This document shows, piece by piece, positions 1 to 13,389 of a DNA stretch of 64,000 nucleotides. The position numbers were made by a program, and so were the translations under genes. The stretch's first letter is position 1. Each line of letters opens with the position of its first letter. The DNA is from Loxodes magnus (taxonomy: Eukaryota > Ciliophora > Karyorelictea > Loxodida > Loxodidae): the NCBI GenBank assembly GCA_946699065.1, contig CAMPDV010000707.1, forward strand, positions 1 through 64,000, in the 5' to 3' direction. The notes below the pieces were generated by a model. That model searched no databases, was not told the origin of the DNA, and saw only the letters and a program-made list of their open reading frames with translations.

Positions 1-120
1 TATTTTAAAAAGAAAACTTTTTAACATCATTTAAGTATCTTTCAAATAATGATAAAGTTATAAATCAATTAAGTGTAAAAAAATAACTTTAGTATCAAAT
101 AGTTAAAGCACAGCTAAACT

Positions 121-360
121 ATTATATATTAGATTTGAGAAAAGATAAAAGGCTTTAGAGGATAGAACTTTAGAATAATAAAGGTAAATAACAATTTATT
201 CTACATATTTAAAATCCTATGATGGTAAGGATATTTTACTTTAATATGAATAAGAATTGTTAGAACATATATAGGAAAAAATTTAATAACTTAAATAGAA
301 AGTAAAATCTTATATTAAAGAAAATGAAGTTCTATATAGAAATAACTATAAAAAATTTAA
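121..360 (+). CDS. Probable coding segment, Gln/Lys/Glu-rich coiled coil, partial (left arm)
   Basis: One frame (codons GAG AAA AGA TAA from about 136), read with UAR as Gln, gives a strongly amphipathic Q/E/K-rich stretch that includes YSTYLKSYDGKDILLQYEQE and then LEHIQEKIQQLKQKVKSY. The other frames look like random AT translation. The arm copy at 63760-64000 is almost base-identical here, then diverges. I do not recognise the family; a coiled coil is the only feature seen. Start and end are not defined. Similar frame-like character persists to about 700, but there the two arms differ by frame-changing indels. Confidence 0.35.
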
Positions 361-1857
361 TAATTGAAGCTATTAAAAAATTAATTATTTAGATAATATT
401 AAAAGAAAATAGTCTTAATATAAATAATCAAATAGCCTCTAAGTCAAAATATTTATCATATATTTTAATTTCAATAAACAGGTAAGCAAATCCAAATTAT
501 AGATGAGTTAAATGATTCATTCAATCTAAAATATATTAAGGATATTGAATTTAATATGATGCTTCAACTGGAAACTCTATGATCAATTTATCAATAAAGT
601 AAAAGAATTTCATATTAAAAGTAGTTAAATTTAAGGATGAAAGAGACCATATAACTACATTTGTTTTATTTTAGTAAACTAATATAAAAATATTAACTTA
701 GCTATTCTTTAAAATTTATTATATTCATATAGTTTGATAATCTTCAGTTATATATAATCTCAAGTCACCTATCTAAGTTTGAATAAAAGAACAGTCAAAA
801 TAATTTCTAAGCATTCTAGAAAAATATAAATAATTTAAATAAGATATTATTAACCTTTCTTAATCAAGCAAAGCAAGCTTTACATCATATGTTCTTAAAA
901 ATGTATTTAAATCTATTTAATGGATAGTCCTACTAATATTGATAAAAAATTTTAATATATCTATTTTTATAATTTATTAGACTTTACTTAAAGGTTATGC
1001 TATAAATTATTTTAACGATTTTAAATATACGAAGCAAGTTAAGACCAAAAGGATAACTATATTATATTTCGAAGCTTTAAAAGATCTATCAAACTCTTTT
1101 AGGTAAAATTACTATTTAATATATAAACTTAAGTAATTCATTTATTTTAAGATTTTATGATTTAGCCTTTCATAGATTATTAGTAATATCTACTTGTAAA
1201 AGGAATATATTCACTCATACAAATACTTACAAAGGAAAATTAAGGTAATTAAGTAGACTTTAGAATTATTTTAGGATCAATTAAATAAAATAGCGAAGTC
1301 TATAAATAGGAGTTTAGAAATGAGCTAGCTATTTATAAAAGAAATATATTGGGTAAGAATTTTGTATAATTTAACTATCATATAACTTATTTTAATTTAA
1401 TAAGCTTTAAATACATTTAAGAATCAGAATACCCATAAAGATAAAAATTATTAATACTTTTATATTTATCTATTATTTAAATATCTAGTAAAGTTAGCGC
1501 CAAAAATAGAAAATGATAAATGCTAATTTTGCATAAATGAATATACTTAGATATAAAAAAATGGTATCTTTGAATTATAGTCTAAATAATAGGTAAGTTA
1601 TTAAGAAGCATAATTGAACATAAATTAAAGTTGATTAATTCTAATGTATTTAATTTATTAGATAAAGAGTAATTTAATGATTATTAATAATGAAATAGCT
1701 ATATTAAGCAAAGTTTTATATTTATCATGTTTAGATTGTTCTATATTATTAAAGCTTAGTTTACATTAAAGTAGAGATAATTAGTATAGAGTCAACTTAT
1801 TATTATAAGCTAGGCTTGTTTTTATTTACATTTTTATTTCATCTTTTCTTTAAAAAA
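361..1857. other. AT-rich stretch, possible continuation of the coiled-coil segment, otherwise nothing seen
   Basis: No recognisable motif, RNA or repeat. The first few hundred bases can be read as more of the Gln-rich segment, but left and right arms disagree in frame. A C-rich start or regulatory site is not visible. Confidence 0.4.
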
Positions 1858-1930
1858 TGTCGGTGCAGAGACTTGAACTCCGGTTTCGACGGCCACAACG
1901 TGGTGCCCTAAGCAGCTAGACTACAGCGAC
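1858..1930 (-). tRNA. tRNA-His, anticodon GUG (left arm)
   Basis: A 73-base cloverleaf read on the minus strand: acceptor GTCGCTG/CACCGAC, D arm GTCT/GGGC, anticodon loop TTGTGGC with anticodon GTG, T arm CGGAG-TTCAAGT-CTCTG, and discriminator A as in eukaryotic tRNA-His. The TTCAAGT T-loop gives the B box. Two C-C mismatches are present, one in the acceptor stem and one in the anticodon stem. The sequence is identical to the right-arm copy. It is followed on the minus strand by an AT stretch with T runs (about 1840-1856) suitable for Pol III termination. Confidence 0.92.
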
Positions 1931-2847
1931 TTACTATATATAAAATAAAATAAAAAGATAATATTACTATAGATATATTTCCTATAATTGTAATTCTAGC
2001 TATTCATTACTATTTTAAAATATTAAATGTAAACATTCAGAAGGTTAACCATTAAAGATATCAAATAGGCAATAGTACAAGCAGAAAGTAAAGAAGTGAG
2101 TATCTGAAAAACTAAAAGATAATAGCAATATAAAATTTAAAGATAAGTATGTTAAAAAAGAAAGGCTTTTTACTATATAAATGCTTTAGTTAACTATAGC
2201 AAACTTTTAAATACTATATATATTAATGATAATAATGAAACTTAAAGAAATTATAGTAATAAACAATTTATATATATAGTTTGATAATTATCAATATTAT
2301 GATATATATCACTAAAGTTAACATTATGCTTCATGTTTAGATAAGATACTCTTGTAATTTTAGTTAATAGAAAATCTAATTTTTAGTATTTAAATATCAT
2401 AAAACTTAGTATACATTTGTAAGTTTAAGCTTTAGAATATAAAAGGAGGAAAAATAAATACATTATATGAAATTTTGATAAATTTAAGACATTGTTTGAA
2501 GACTTTAATTTTCATTGTCTAGCATTAAAGTTATAATGGCTAACTAATTAGTATTAAGCTCTTTAAGTTTAAGAAAAAAGTTTAAAATTTCAAAATCTAA
2601 AATTTAAAATCTTTACTAAAATAGCTGAAAAAGAATAAGAATATAAAAAATAAGAGATATAAAGAAAGAAAAAATGATTAAATTATAGATTTAAATTAGA
2701 AGCTATTTATGCAGAATATTTCTAAGAAAAAATGAAAATAAATTGTAATTTAAAAATAATATTTTTTAAATAAAATAACTATAGAAAAGCAGCTAAAATT
2801 TGTATATTTTTTATTAAAATAATTTAAATTATTTTTAGTTTAAAATA
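1931..2847. other. Intergenic, tRNA-His to actin
   Basis: AT-rich and diverged between arms. No gene, RNA or repeat recognised. Confidence 0.5.
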
Positions 2848-3008
2848 ACATTTGATTCCATATTTATGTTCGTTTCTGCTAAATCTTATCAAATCTTATA
2901 TAGCTCCATCTACTCTTTTTATCTCTAATTTAACTATTATGAAAATTTTAAAGGGATAAGCGGGGCTAGAAATGATTTAAAAAGATGGTTTTGTAACACT
3001 TTTATAAA
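2848..3008 (+). promoter_or_regulatory. Actin 5' flank, promoter and leader region (left arm)
   Basis: About 160 bases directly upstream of the actin ATG are much better conserved between the arms than sequence further out. They contain a relatively C/T-rich block (around 2868-2920) and a GC-richer patch GGGATAAGCGGGGC near 2953-2966, then an A-rich leader ending TTATAAA before ATG. This is inferred from conservation only; no specific factor site is recognised. Confidence 0.35.
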
Positions 3009-4143
<1,135 letters not shown>

Positions 4144-4640
4144 GTGAGTGAAGGAATTAGAGGGAGTCTTTCAAGAGGAAATAAACTTTGAGTTTATTCC
4201 TGAATTAAGCTTCTTTCTAAACATTTATTTTATTACTTCCCAAAATATTTAAATCTATATAATAAAAAAGTTATCTTTCTCTGTTCTTTTGCATAATTTT
4301 TATATACACTAATTTTATAAAATATCTTAATAATATAAAATCTTAATAGATTAGAGTAATTTTAATTCTAATCATTTCAAGCTAGAATTTCTTCATATAC
4401 AAATAAAAAAATTATCTTATTAATTAATTTAATTTATAAGAACCTTCTCTATCTTTAATTTGTTAATCTTTTAACGAAAGTAATTTTTTAAAAGAATGGA
4501 TTACCTTAAAGAAAAACTACCTTTATAATTTATTTAGATAATGATGATTGAAATATTAAGATTAGATTTAATAAAGCTTCCTTATTTTTTAATTGATTTT
4601 TAACTTAAATAGCTTAATAAATTAAAATTGTTTCATTTAA
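4144..4640. other. 3' intergenic region between convergent actin and gene U (left arm)
   Basis: AT-rich. The first 60 bases after the stop form an A/G-rich then TTTATTCC-containing 3' UTR shared with the right arm. Nothing else seen. Confidence 0.45.
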
Positions 4641-7640
4641 GTTTATTTATTATTCATACTCTCTTCGCAAAAGCACTTATGATTTTCTGAAATTCTCTTA
4701 TAATTACCTAATATTTTAGCTTTCAACTTGTGTAATATATTTTAGTTTATAATCCAATAATTTTTAATTTGTAAGTATGTGTAATTAAAATGGTGATATA
4801 TTGGAAACTTTTTGATTATTGAATAAGAAGTAAATGTTTAAATTTTAAAAGGTTTATAGATTAAGTAAATTTTTGAATGTTTAGCATTAAAATAATGATG
4901 TTTTGTACTGTTAATATTATTATACCTAAATACTTATTTAAGCTTATTTATTATTTGATTTTAGATTCTAATAATTAATTACCAAGCTTATCATTTTATC
5001 TTCTATAGGATTCTTCTATTGCTTTCAAAGCTATTAGAAATTTACCCCACTTCAAATACCTAGTACTGTTTTTATCTTAAATAAAGAATATTAAAACTAC
5101 TTCCTTAGTTGCTCTTTAATTTTTTTAAAGAATTACAAAATCAGAATAATATATTCCATATATGTCATAATCTATTATTCAGAAATCTTAATTTATTCCA
5201 ATAAAATTAAGCATCCATAGATAAAGATACTTTTAATAAATGATATCCTTTGTTAGATTTTTATTAATTTAATTTGATGATTCTTTTCTGAAGGTTTCTC
5301 TAGTTAATAGAGGTAAATTTTCATTAAATCATTAAATTTTAATGCCTTAAGCATCTTAAATAGTTTAGCTTAGATATATTCTATATTCGGCAATTTTTTA
5401 ATATAAAACCTCTTTCTTTCTCCTAATATTTAGCGTCATTTTCTTTCTAAACTTTTTATTTTTTATATCTGTCTGTTAATTTATTTAGTTATAGTTCCCA
5501 TTTACTCGGTCTTTTATTTACTCATTTTAAATGAAATAAATCCTACCAATAATAATCAAGATAAATCTGGAAACTCCATTCATCACTTTAATTTGGAAAA
5601 TATTCAAGCATATTCCTTGAGATAAATAGAGTGGATTACCTTATTTATTTTGGTTTTCCCAGATATTCTGCTAATTTTTTTTCAGTGCGAAATATATAAT
5701 TTTTACTCCCATCTAGGATTTAGTACCTTCTAAAAATATTTTAAAGTTTATTCTTTATGAAAAATTTTAACTGAATGACATTATGAAACTTCTTAAAGGA
5801 CTTGTAGAATTATATTTTTGATTTCTATTATTTTAAATAATTTTTGCTGATGATCTTAAATAGATTTGTCTCTCTTTTAAAAAATTAACAAGTAGTTTGA
5901 TTTTAATCTTCAAAGATTGCATAAAGTTTCAATAAGTTAGGGGATTCTAGAATAAAAGATCAAGCAAATTTCAGTATTTAGGATTCAGTCTTATCTTATT
6001 TGCGGTTTTTTAAGGATTCATCATTTAACTGCAAGCTTAATTGTTTTAAGCTAAACAAAACTTTCGTAGCTACTTTTCCTATTTGAATAATTACTTCATA
6101 GTTAATTTAAAATATTACTATTAATAGTATTAAAGCAAGAACTTTTAATGTGAGTTCTAGAACTAAATGCAGTTCAATGCTTCCCTATCTTTCTTTTAAA
6201 AGGAGAATTAGGATTTAAATTTTATACAACATTAGAAAATTCCATTTATTGGACTATTTCTTTATTTCTAATGTTTAAACGAAGATTTTACTTTATTAAC
6301 TTATTGTTCTGTCTTCTATATACTATTATACAGTTTTATCCTTTTTGCGTTTGAGTTGCTGCTATATGAAATTAATTACTTTATCCAAAAGCTACAAAAC
6401 TTCCCTATAAATCTAAACTTTATTTTCCAACTGATTTATTCTTTACTTAAACTATCTGATACTAATATTAGAACTGCTACACCTTAGAATAACTCATCAA
6501 TTTATTTAACTTTAAGACTTTAAGTTGAACTTTTCTTGACTCATTTAAGTGACAACTTCAATTGTAAGTTTTTTAGTTTTTAATCCCTTTTAGTATCTAA
6601 TTATAAAGCCAGATTAACTTAATTAATACCACTATTTGCTTTGATAATGAAATCCTCAGTCTAATTTATTTCATTTAGCATTCTTTTTTTGATAAATCTT
6701 AGTTATATTAAATAAAAGTTTTATTAATTGATGCTTCAGTTTATTTTTTGTAGTCCCTAAATCTTTCTTAGTTGTAATTTTGATTATAGAAGGAAACTAA
6801 GTTGCTTTGCTTTTTATATGATGTTAAATAATTTTCTATATTATCTTCAAGTTTATTCACAATTAGATGTTCTACTTTTAATATAATATTTAAGTTATTA
6901 TGACATGTAATAGGTATATTGCAGTATAAAGATACTATAACTTGATAAACTGATAAAGAATCAAATATTTATCCTTTATGTATTTTAAGCTAATTTAAGT
7001 TTACTTTTTTAATATATTATAAAGATATTTTTTTGGCTATCTTCTTGCTGTTTAATGAAATTGAATCCTCTTTTAAATCCAATTTTCTTACTCATTTGAA
7101 AGAAAGAAAATTGAATCATTTATTTGTGAGGCTATATAAATACATAAAAATTCCCTTATAATATATAAGTATTAGATATTTTACTTAGTAGCTTTAATTA
7201 ATTAATAGTTCAAATTAAAATTATGTCCTTTGTCCTTAGCATTCTACTATTTTCCTTTATCTCTACCTTCTTCAGGTTTCATATTTTAAAGGGTTTTCGA
7301 GCAGATCATAAATTCTTAGCCTTCTTATAGATATTTCATTCGATGCTGGATAAATGGAAGTTATTTCCTTTCAGATATTGTCTTTTAGTTTGTTTTCTTA
7401 CTTTTTAACTTATATAGATTTAAGATTAGTTTATTTCTGAATATTTTTAGATAAGTTTAAAATATTCTGAGCTACTCAGATTTTCTATAACTTAAATAAT
7501 AGAATTTTGTTACTTGTCTATTAGGATTTTCGTATATTAAGAAATAACTAAAATAATGATAATTTATTGAAATTCATATATATCTAATATTCCTTCACTT
7601 TTTAATTAGTTAGCTTTTCTATAGCCTACTGTTCAAAATA
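4640..7640 (-). CDS. Gene U, unidentified coiled-coil protein (left arm copy)
   Basis: The minus strand reads as an unidentified Gln/Lys-rich protein when UAR is Gln and UGA is Trp. Well-supported blocks, compared with the right arm, include a coiled coil around RINQLENKVQIYREVLQLLD (about 6380-6450), SDEWSFQIYLDYYWQDLFHL (about 5540-5590) and LPNIEYIQAKLFKMLKALKF (about 5330-5390). Differences between arms inside these blocks are mostly conservative (D/E, S/N, K/R, I/V). At 5576-5578 this copy has TGG where the right copy has TGA. The frame shifts several times along the gene, so exons, decay or sequence error must be invoked. The N-terminal part lies in the duplicated divergent flank. It is convergent with actin and divergent from LRR gene A1. 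Boundaries are approximate and function is unknown. Confidence 0.42.
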
Positions 7641-8364
7641 GTAGAATATTCAAATTCATTAAAAACTTTAAAAATATATGTAAACTTAATAAGAAGCTAG
7701 AAGTTATAGAATAACCATGATAATTAGATAGTTAAAGTAAAGCAATAAATATATAGCCTTTGAAAGATAAGTAATATAAACATATAAATGATTACTATAA
7801 TTTGTTCTCTCTATTTCTTATTTTATTGCTTTTGTACTTTTTATCTTCTTAAGAGACTATTTTCCCTTAATTCCTTTAAATAATAAGCTTTACTTATTTA
7901 TTTTTGTAATTTTCTTATTTTTATTTATTTCTCTCAATCAAACCAATAATTAAAGGATGAATTGATAAAAGGGTATTAATATTATCCATATAAATAAGTA
8001 ATGCATAACATTAATTTTAAAACAATTATTTTACTATATGCTTCACTTAACCCTATTATAATAAATTATTATAAATAGCTGTAAATCAATGAGGTGCAAT
8101 GCGCCTCAATAATAAAAGTTTTTTTTATATGTATTTAAACTTTTTGTTAAACTATTAATAAACAGTTATAATGTAAAAGTATTTATTTCTAACTTATAAT
8201 ATAATATATTTTATTATAATATAGCTACTAATCAATTAGGGGTAAGTATCATAATTTATGATGCTTCATTATTTATTTTATAATTCTAACTTTTTCTTTT
8301 CTTTTTTCTTTCGCTTATATCATAATTTACCTTTATTAACTACCTTTTAAACATTTATTATAAA
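6957..8364. repeat. Divergent promoter flank, copy 1 (gene U 5' part and A1 promoter)
   Basis: About 1.4 kb repeated at 20221-21609 (inverted), 30133-31375 (direct, truncated and interrupted) and 55489-56902 (inverted). It carries the 5' portion of gene U at its outer side and the LRR promoter at its inner side. The LRR-proximal part has a near-palindromic ATCATAATTTATGATG (about 8250-8265), then TTCATTATTTATTTTATAA and a C/T-rich run before the ATG. Copies 1 and 4 continue into full gene U; copy 2 stops abruptly after a GATTCTT-like boundary. Confidence 0.8.
8091..8107 (+). other. GC-rich hairpin, type 2
   Basis: GAGGTGC-AAT-GCGCCTC forms a 7-bp stem (one G-T pair) with a 3-base loop. It sits in otherwise almost pure A/T sequence within the divergent flank. 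Related hairpins occur at six or seven other places in the window. Confidence 0.6.
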
Positions 8365-10507
8365 ATGGCTGAAAATACTAGAACGTCAAGTATTTAGCCC
8401 AGCGAACCTATACTCTTTTAGAAATAAAAACAGGAAGAGTAATCTAAATAAGATATTTCAAGTCAGTAAGGCTAAACTGTTAAAAGCGAAGTCTTGCAAG
8501 AGGAACAACTAGGGATGAAAAATAATAAGGAAGAATAAAAATAAAATATAGAGAAGCATGAGAGAAAATAATAGTTAAAATAGTCTATGCTTTGGAATAG
8601 CAAATATATCTTGGATTTGCTTACATAATTTCTAAATCTAAATGATATAGCTTAGTTACAGTAAGTAAATAGATATTTCTATAATTTTAGTTATCTATTT
8701 AAGGAACTAGATACTTAAATAATATATAATGATGATTAAATTACAAAGAATAAGATAGAATGAATTTGAGATAGATAAGTAAATCTGATGTAGAAACAAT
8801 AGTTCTAGATGGAAACTTTTTGTCTTAAAATGTGTGCCTATAAATTAGGAATAATTTAGAGAAATCTATAACCTCAGAATTTAAAAACTGAAAATTCCTC
8901 TCTAATGAAACTAAAGGAAGTTGTAATACAAAACTGATTCAATAATAATTTTGATTCCTTACCTGATCTATAAAATTTAAAAAGTTTAACCAACTTAAAA
9001 ATTGAAGATACTATAATTATAGATTAAAATTTATACTTTATGCAAGAGTTAACAAATTTAAAATCAGTATATCTCAACAAAGTTGAATAAATATCAGGTT
9101 AGTTTTTGGTAGACTACTGTCTAAATTTAAATATAAAAGAGTTAGATATAGAGAGTGAAGCAATAAATTACTAAACAGTGAAAGATTATCTAAAAATAAA
9201 GGGATAATACATTCATAACATTAATATAAACTCTAATACTAAATTAGACGAATTTATTGACTTTTGCCTAACTTAAAAGAAATTTAAATAAATTCAACAT
9301 ATAAAGAACCTGATTAGTTTTTAGATAAAGTTAAAAGGTTAACCTTTAAAGTTTTATCCTTAGAAATACTTAATTCTCAGATTAGACTTAAGAAATTTAT
9401 TTAGTTATCAGAATTAAAATCTTGAAGCAATTGAAATGTTACATAAGAATCCTTTTAATTACGAATTTTTCTAATTTATTCTCTAAAGCTCTCCTAATAT
9501 AAAGAATCTATGATGAACTTAAGATAATTTTATAAATTAGGTTTATAACTAGTAATAGAATGAAGATTGATAAGATATTAACTTTGCTTAGTAAAAGTTA
9601 CTTTCTAGACTCGAAAATATTAATTTAGAAATTTTCGCATATAAAGTGATTAAATTCTAAGATTTCTTCTTTAAATATCTCCTAATATTAGAACTATAAA
9701 TTTTTATAACTATAAATAAAATAGTTAATAAGCAAATATGCCTCTGAAAGAAAGTACTTAAGCTCAGATATCACACTAATATTTATATTTACAAAATATC
9801 AAATTTTGGAATTGTAAATATATTAGAGATGAAACTATCAAATTTATAATTTAAAATTCACCTAATTTAACTAGTTTAACGCTTGTTGGTATGACTCAAT
9901 CAGAAACGAAACATTTCATTATATAGGTATCTACACACCTAAATTAGAGATGATTTTTATATGAGATTTATATCAGATAACAGATGAAACTCTTAGCTTC
10001 ATATTTTAAAATTGCACTAAATTAAAATAAATATATATCTCACATAATAAATAAGGAAGTTAAATAAAATAAAATCTATAATCCTTAGGGATAACTAATA
10101 TTTCTTTGGAGAGAACATTTCCGCATGTAAAATGTGAATAAAATAAATGGTTTAAATATAAAAGCTAGAATTATTATGACTATAGGGACTAAGTTTAATA
10201 AATGAAGATGTAGTTTAAATAATAAAAAATTGTTCTAAGTTAAAAGATTTAAATCTTGAAAGTAATGAAGAAATAATGGAAGCAGCATTCCCTATAAGAG
10301 ATGAATTTGGGTCTTAATATCCAATTTGGAGCAGCTTGAGAAAATTAAACTTAAAAAAATGTTCTAAAGTAAATGTTTAATGAATCAATTTAATGGTTCT
10401 ACAGTTCAAGAAAATAAAAATATAATGTGAAAGATTGACAAGCTTTAAAGAACAAGAAATGGATTTTGGATTGAGAAGTATTTGACTTTGAACTAGAAAT
10501 AAATTAA
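8365..10507 (+). pseudogene. F-box/LRR protein A1, frameshifted
   Basis: Same family as A3. It starts MAENTRTSSIQPSEP, has an F-box-like stretch (LLTQFLNLNDIAQLQQVNRY, residues about 85-104), then leucine-rich repeats of the FBXL type, and ends at the family C-terminus VFDFELEIN before TAA. Total length (2143) is not a multiple of three. A clear one-base deletion is seen near 8767, where A4 has ATTTTGAG and A1 has ATTTGAG. In-frame UGA stands at the NW site (8935-8937), and two adjacent UGAs sit where other members have SW, LW or RW. It is the inner gene of the left palindrome arm; its partner is A6. The likely role of an intact member is a substrate receptor of an SCF ubiquitin ligase. Confidence 0.75.
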
Positions 10508-10689
10508 ACTATTATTTAAAATTATTAAATCTCTTTGTATTTATATAAATTTATTTTATTGCCAAATTAGTTAAAATAATCTTTAAATAAAGTTTATTAA
10601 GAAATTGATAAAACAAGTTGTAATCTTATAATCTAATTTGAGAGACTTAAAAAGCTTAATAATGACATAAAATGCTAAATAAAGTGTCT

Positions 10690-11270
10690 ATCCCTAGAAC
10701 CAAAATTAAAAGCAGAAAGATATGGACAAAAAATAGAAGAAAATCAGCAAAATTGTAGTATTAAATGGAATTAAGAGAACAAGGAATTGATTCAATAATA
10801 ATTAAAAGAAAAAATTAAGGCTTAAAGCTAAGTAGGAAGAAAAAAGATGATATTACTGCAATTTAAATATCATCTATGAAAAAGACACAGAAATTTTACA
10901 ACTTTAAATAAGAACACTGAAAGTAGTAAAAGAAGTTGGAGAAAAAAGAAATTAAAATAACAACTAAAACTATCAAGAGAAAGAGAAGATTACATTGCGA
11001 AAAATTTGGAGCAATTTACAAGAAAAAAGATATAAAGCATTATCTAGCGAAAGAAGAATTCAAGGACCACATATATTGCAAGGAGTAGAATTTTAGAGAT
11101 TTTGAAATTTTTATATTTAGCCTCTAGAGCAATCTGGAGGTTGGCGGGAAAGAGATTGAAATAACTCCAAGAACACCAAGCATTTAATTATGTTTTGTCT
11201 GGTGTATTAGTAAGAGATGCTATATAGGAGTTGGTAAAATCTGTTTTGGCAATTTTAGAATTTTTAAATC
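10690..11270 (+). pseudogene. Gag-like ORF C, copy C1, partial
   Basis: Joined directly to the A1 3' flank. The frame beginning LKAERYGQKIEENQQN is shared with C3 (39970-40930) from ALKAERDGQ onward. It includes a degenerate zinc-knuckle remnant (KR-W-YYCN, with UGA where C3 has TAC and Gag ORF B has Cys), a Lys/Glu-rich helix, the conserved FKDHIYCKEQNFRDFE and SNLEVGGKEIEI, and a hydrophobic tail LSGVLVRDAIQELVKSVLAI. Frame changes occur near 11030 and 11170. The first ~350 bases of the C ORF (its N-terminus) are missing. Probably the remains of a retroelement Gag; this is inferred from the knuckle and coiled coil. Confidence 0.5.
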
Positions 11271-11870
11271 TATTAATTGCTATATATGAATATTATTTGC
11301 ATCTTTTTAAGTAATTTTTAGTTTCTAATTTGATTACTAGTTATTATATAAAAAAGTAAGTATTTAAATTAAGCTTATATCAATAGCAAGCTTGTATAAT
11401 CAAGCGTTCCAAGATGCTAGACTTAAATTAAAATGAGAGAATTTCCACAGGATTTAAAGTTTGATTTTTATATTAATAAAGTTGATAATATGCTTATTAA
11501 TAGATACTAATTTATATTGCTAATTAATAATTTTTATCTCAGAGCTAATGTAAATTCTTCCTTCTAACTTTTAGATAGCTTTAGTAGTAATATTAGCAAA
11601 GGATTTATTTGATAATATGTAAATAGTACATTAACCATCTTAAATATTCCATTCTAATTAAAAATAAGATAACTCATCAATGTTCATAGATATTTCATGC
11701 TTTCTTCACTTTTCAATTAGTTTATTATTGATAACCTTTTTATTCAATATTGCAGAATTAATTATTACAGTCAAAATAATTTAAAGAGAAAGTTAAATTA
11801 TGTAGATGTAGGAAATAATAGAATAAATCTAGATAATTTAGAAGATTAAATTAAAACATTCATTTTACTT
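11271..11870. other. AT-rich stretch, nothing recognised
   Basis: No repeat or motif recognised beyond loose similarity to the C downstream flank (compare 41000-41300), which fades by about 11650. Confidence 0.4.
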
Positions 11871-11879
11871 TTTTATAAG

Positions 11880-12330
11880 ATAATTAGTAATCAGAAAGTA
11901 AAAAAAGAAAGAATCAGTGATAGAAAAATAATTCAATGATTCCCTAAATAACTTTACTAGAGAAAATTACTAGGAAATAGCTAGAAAAAAATGTCCAAAA
12001 ACATTTTCTGATTAATAAGAATTTTCGTTTACTTAAAGATATAGTTAGGTCAACTCTGTATGACATGGAATTTAACTATGGATTAATATATACACACCAC
12101 CTACTTTAACTCCAAATAAATATATGAAACAGATAGAAGAGCTAGATAATGAAAAATGCTACAGATTTAAAGAATATAAGAGAATACAAAAAATTAAACA
12201 TTGGAAGAAACTTGCAAATCTCAGGCTGAAAAAATTCGTCAAATGGCTTAAATATAACGGAACTTTATGAAGAAAATACTGAGTTTAAATTAATTTCACT
12301 CAGTCAAAAAGTTCGAAACAAATTAATATG
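11880..12330 (+). CDS. Unidentified coding fragment
   Basis: Two adjoining frames look protein-like: one gives LLEKITRKQLEKNVQKHFL and KDIVRSTLYDMEF (about 11950-12080), the next gives TPPTLTPNKYMKQIEELDNE and KIKHWKKLANLRLKKFVKWL (about 12100-12260). One frameshift joins them near 12080. The composition (balanced charge, Trp, Pro) differs from the surrounding AT noise. No homologous copy occurs elsewhere in the window and I do not recognise the family. It may be the remnant of another mobile element. Confidence 0.35.
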
Positions 12331-12591
12331 AACAAATATTCTTTCTAATCATACCAATATAAAATATTTACCATTTTAGCAAATAAACTTTTTCTTTTCA
12401 ATGCTTCACACTTATCTATACTATATTTATAGCATTTCTTTTTACTTTTTCTTTAGTCTATTAATAAAAAAATATGCTTAATTTCAGTTAATTTTACTTA
12501 TATCAGAATTTTCTGAATAACAACAATATAATGAAAAATAAGTAGTATAAACGATAAAGGTTATTAATAGATGAATATAAAAGATTAGATA

Positions 12592-13150
12592 GTTAAGTAA
12601 TAAATTAAAGGTAAATATAATAATTCGTATGCTAATTTATTCATTTCATTATTTTTTCTTTCATTTATAGTATAATTTTCCTTTATTAACTACCAACTTA
12701 CTTTTTTTATAAAATGCCTTTTAATATTTTAAGTTCAAGCATTTAATCAAATGCTTACATATTTATACAGAAAAGACTTAAGTGTTGATAAAATGAATCA
12801 AAGTAAAAATGAAACGATTCAATAGCTTGATATTTACTCATCTAAACTAGAGAGTATTAATTTAAGAAACGAACCATATAACAGATGAAACTCTCTGCTT
12901 CATTTTTTTTAATTTCACGAATTTAAAGAAAATTTCCGTCAAATAAATTAAAAATCCTAAAAAGAAAGTTAAATAATATAAAATATATGAAACTAAGAGT
13001 TAATTAATATATCTCTTAAAATGTAAATAAAATAAATGATTCTATATTTAAAATCATTAGAACTAGAGTGGTTCAAGATTCTAGAAAAATCTTTAATAGG
13101 CAGATTTCCATTTGGAGCTGACGTGACTTATTGGACAAATAGAACGAACA
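12592..13150 (+). pseudogene. LRR A8, internally deleted miniature copy
   Basis: Begins with the same terminus as element 37142 (GTTAAGTAATAAATTA), then a diverged LRR promoter and ATG (12714-12716). About 45 bases into the coding region it jumps to the middle of the LRR domain (matching A4 near 38800: GATAAAATGAATCAAAGT) and ends near WSxLRK. Roughly 1.5 kb of coding sequence is missing. It looks like an internally deleted derivative of an A4-type gene still carrying its left terminus. Confidence 0.7.
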
Positions 13151-13202
13151 GCAAGAAGTATTAAAACATTTTGTTTAATATTAAATATTAATATAGAAAG
13201 AA

Positions 13203-13230
13203 CTGCGCGCCAACAAGGTGCTACGCGCTC
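13203..13230 (+). other. GC-rich hairpin, type 1
   Basis: GCGCGCC-AACAA-GGTGCTACGCGC forms a GCGCG/CGCGC stem with an inner CC/GG, followed by TCTATAATCA and a TTTATTTAT tail as in the copies at 29753 and 31091. It lies between the A8 fragment and A7. Confidence 0.6.
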
Positions 13231-13389
13231 TATAATCATATTTATTTATCAAATACTTTACTTTTTTAGAATTTTAATACTTATACAAGAATTTTAGAAA
13301 GATAATTTATTTAAATTAGAGAATATTAATGATATTTCTAAATTAGTTTAAATATGGAATCATTAAATTTTAGATAATACTTTTATTAA

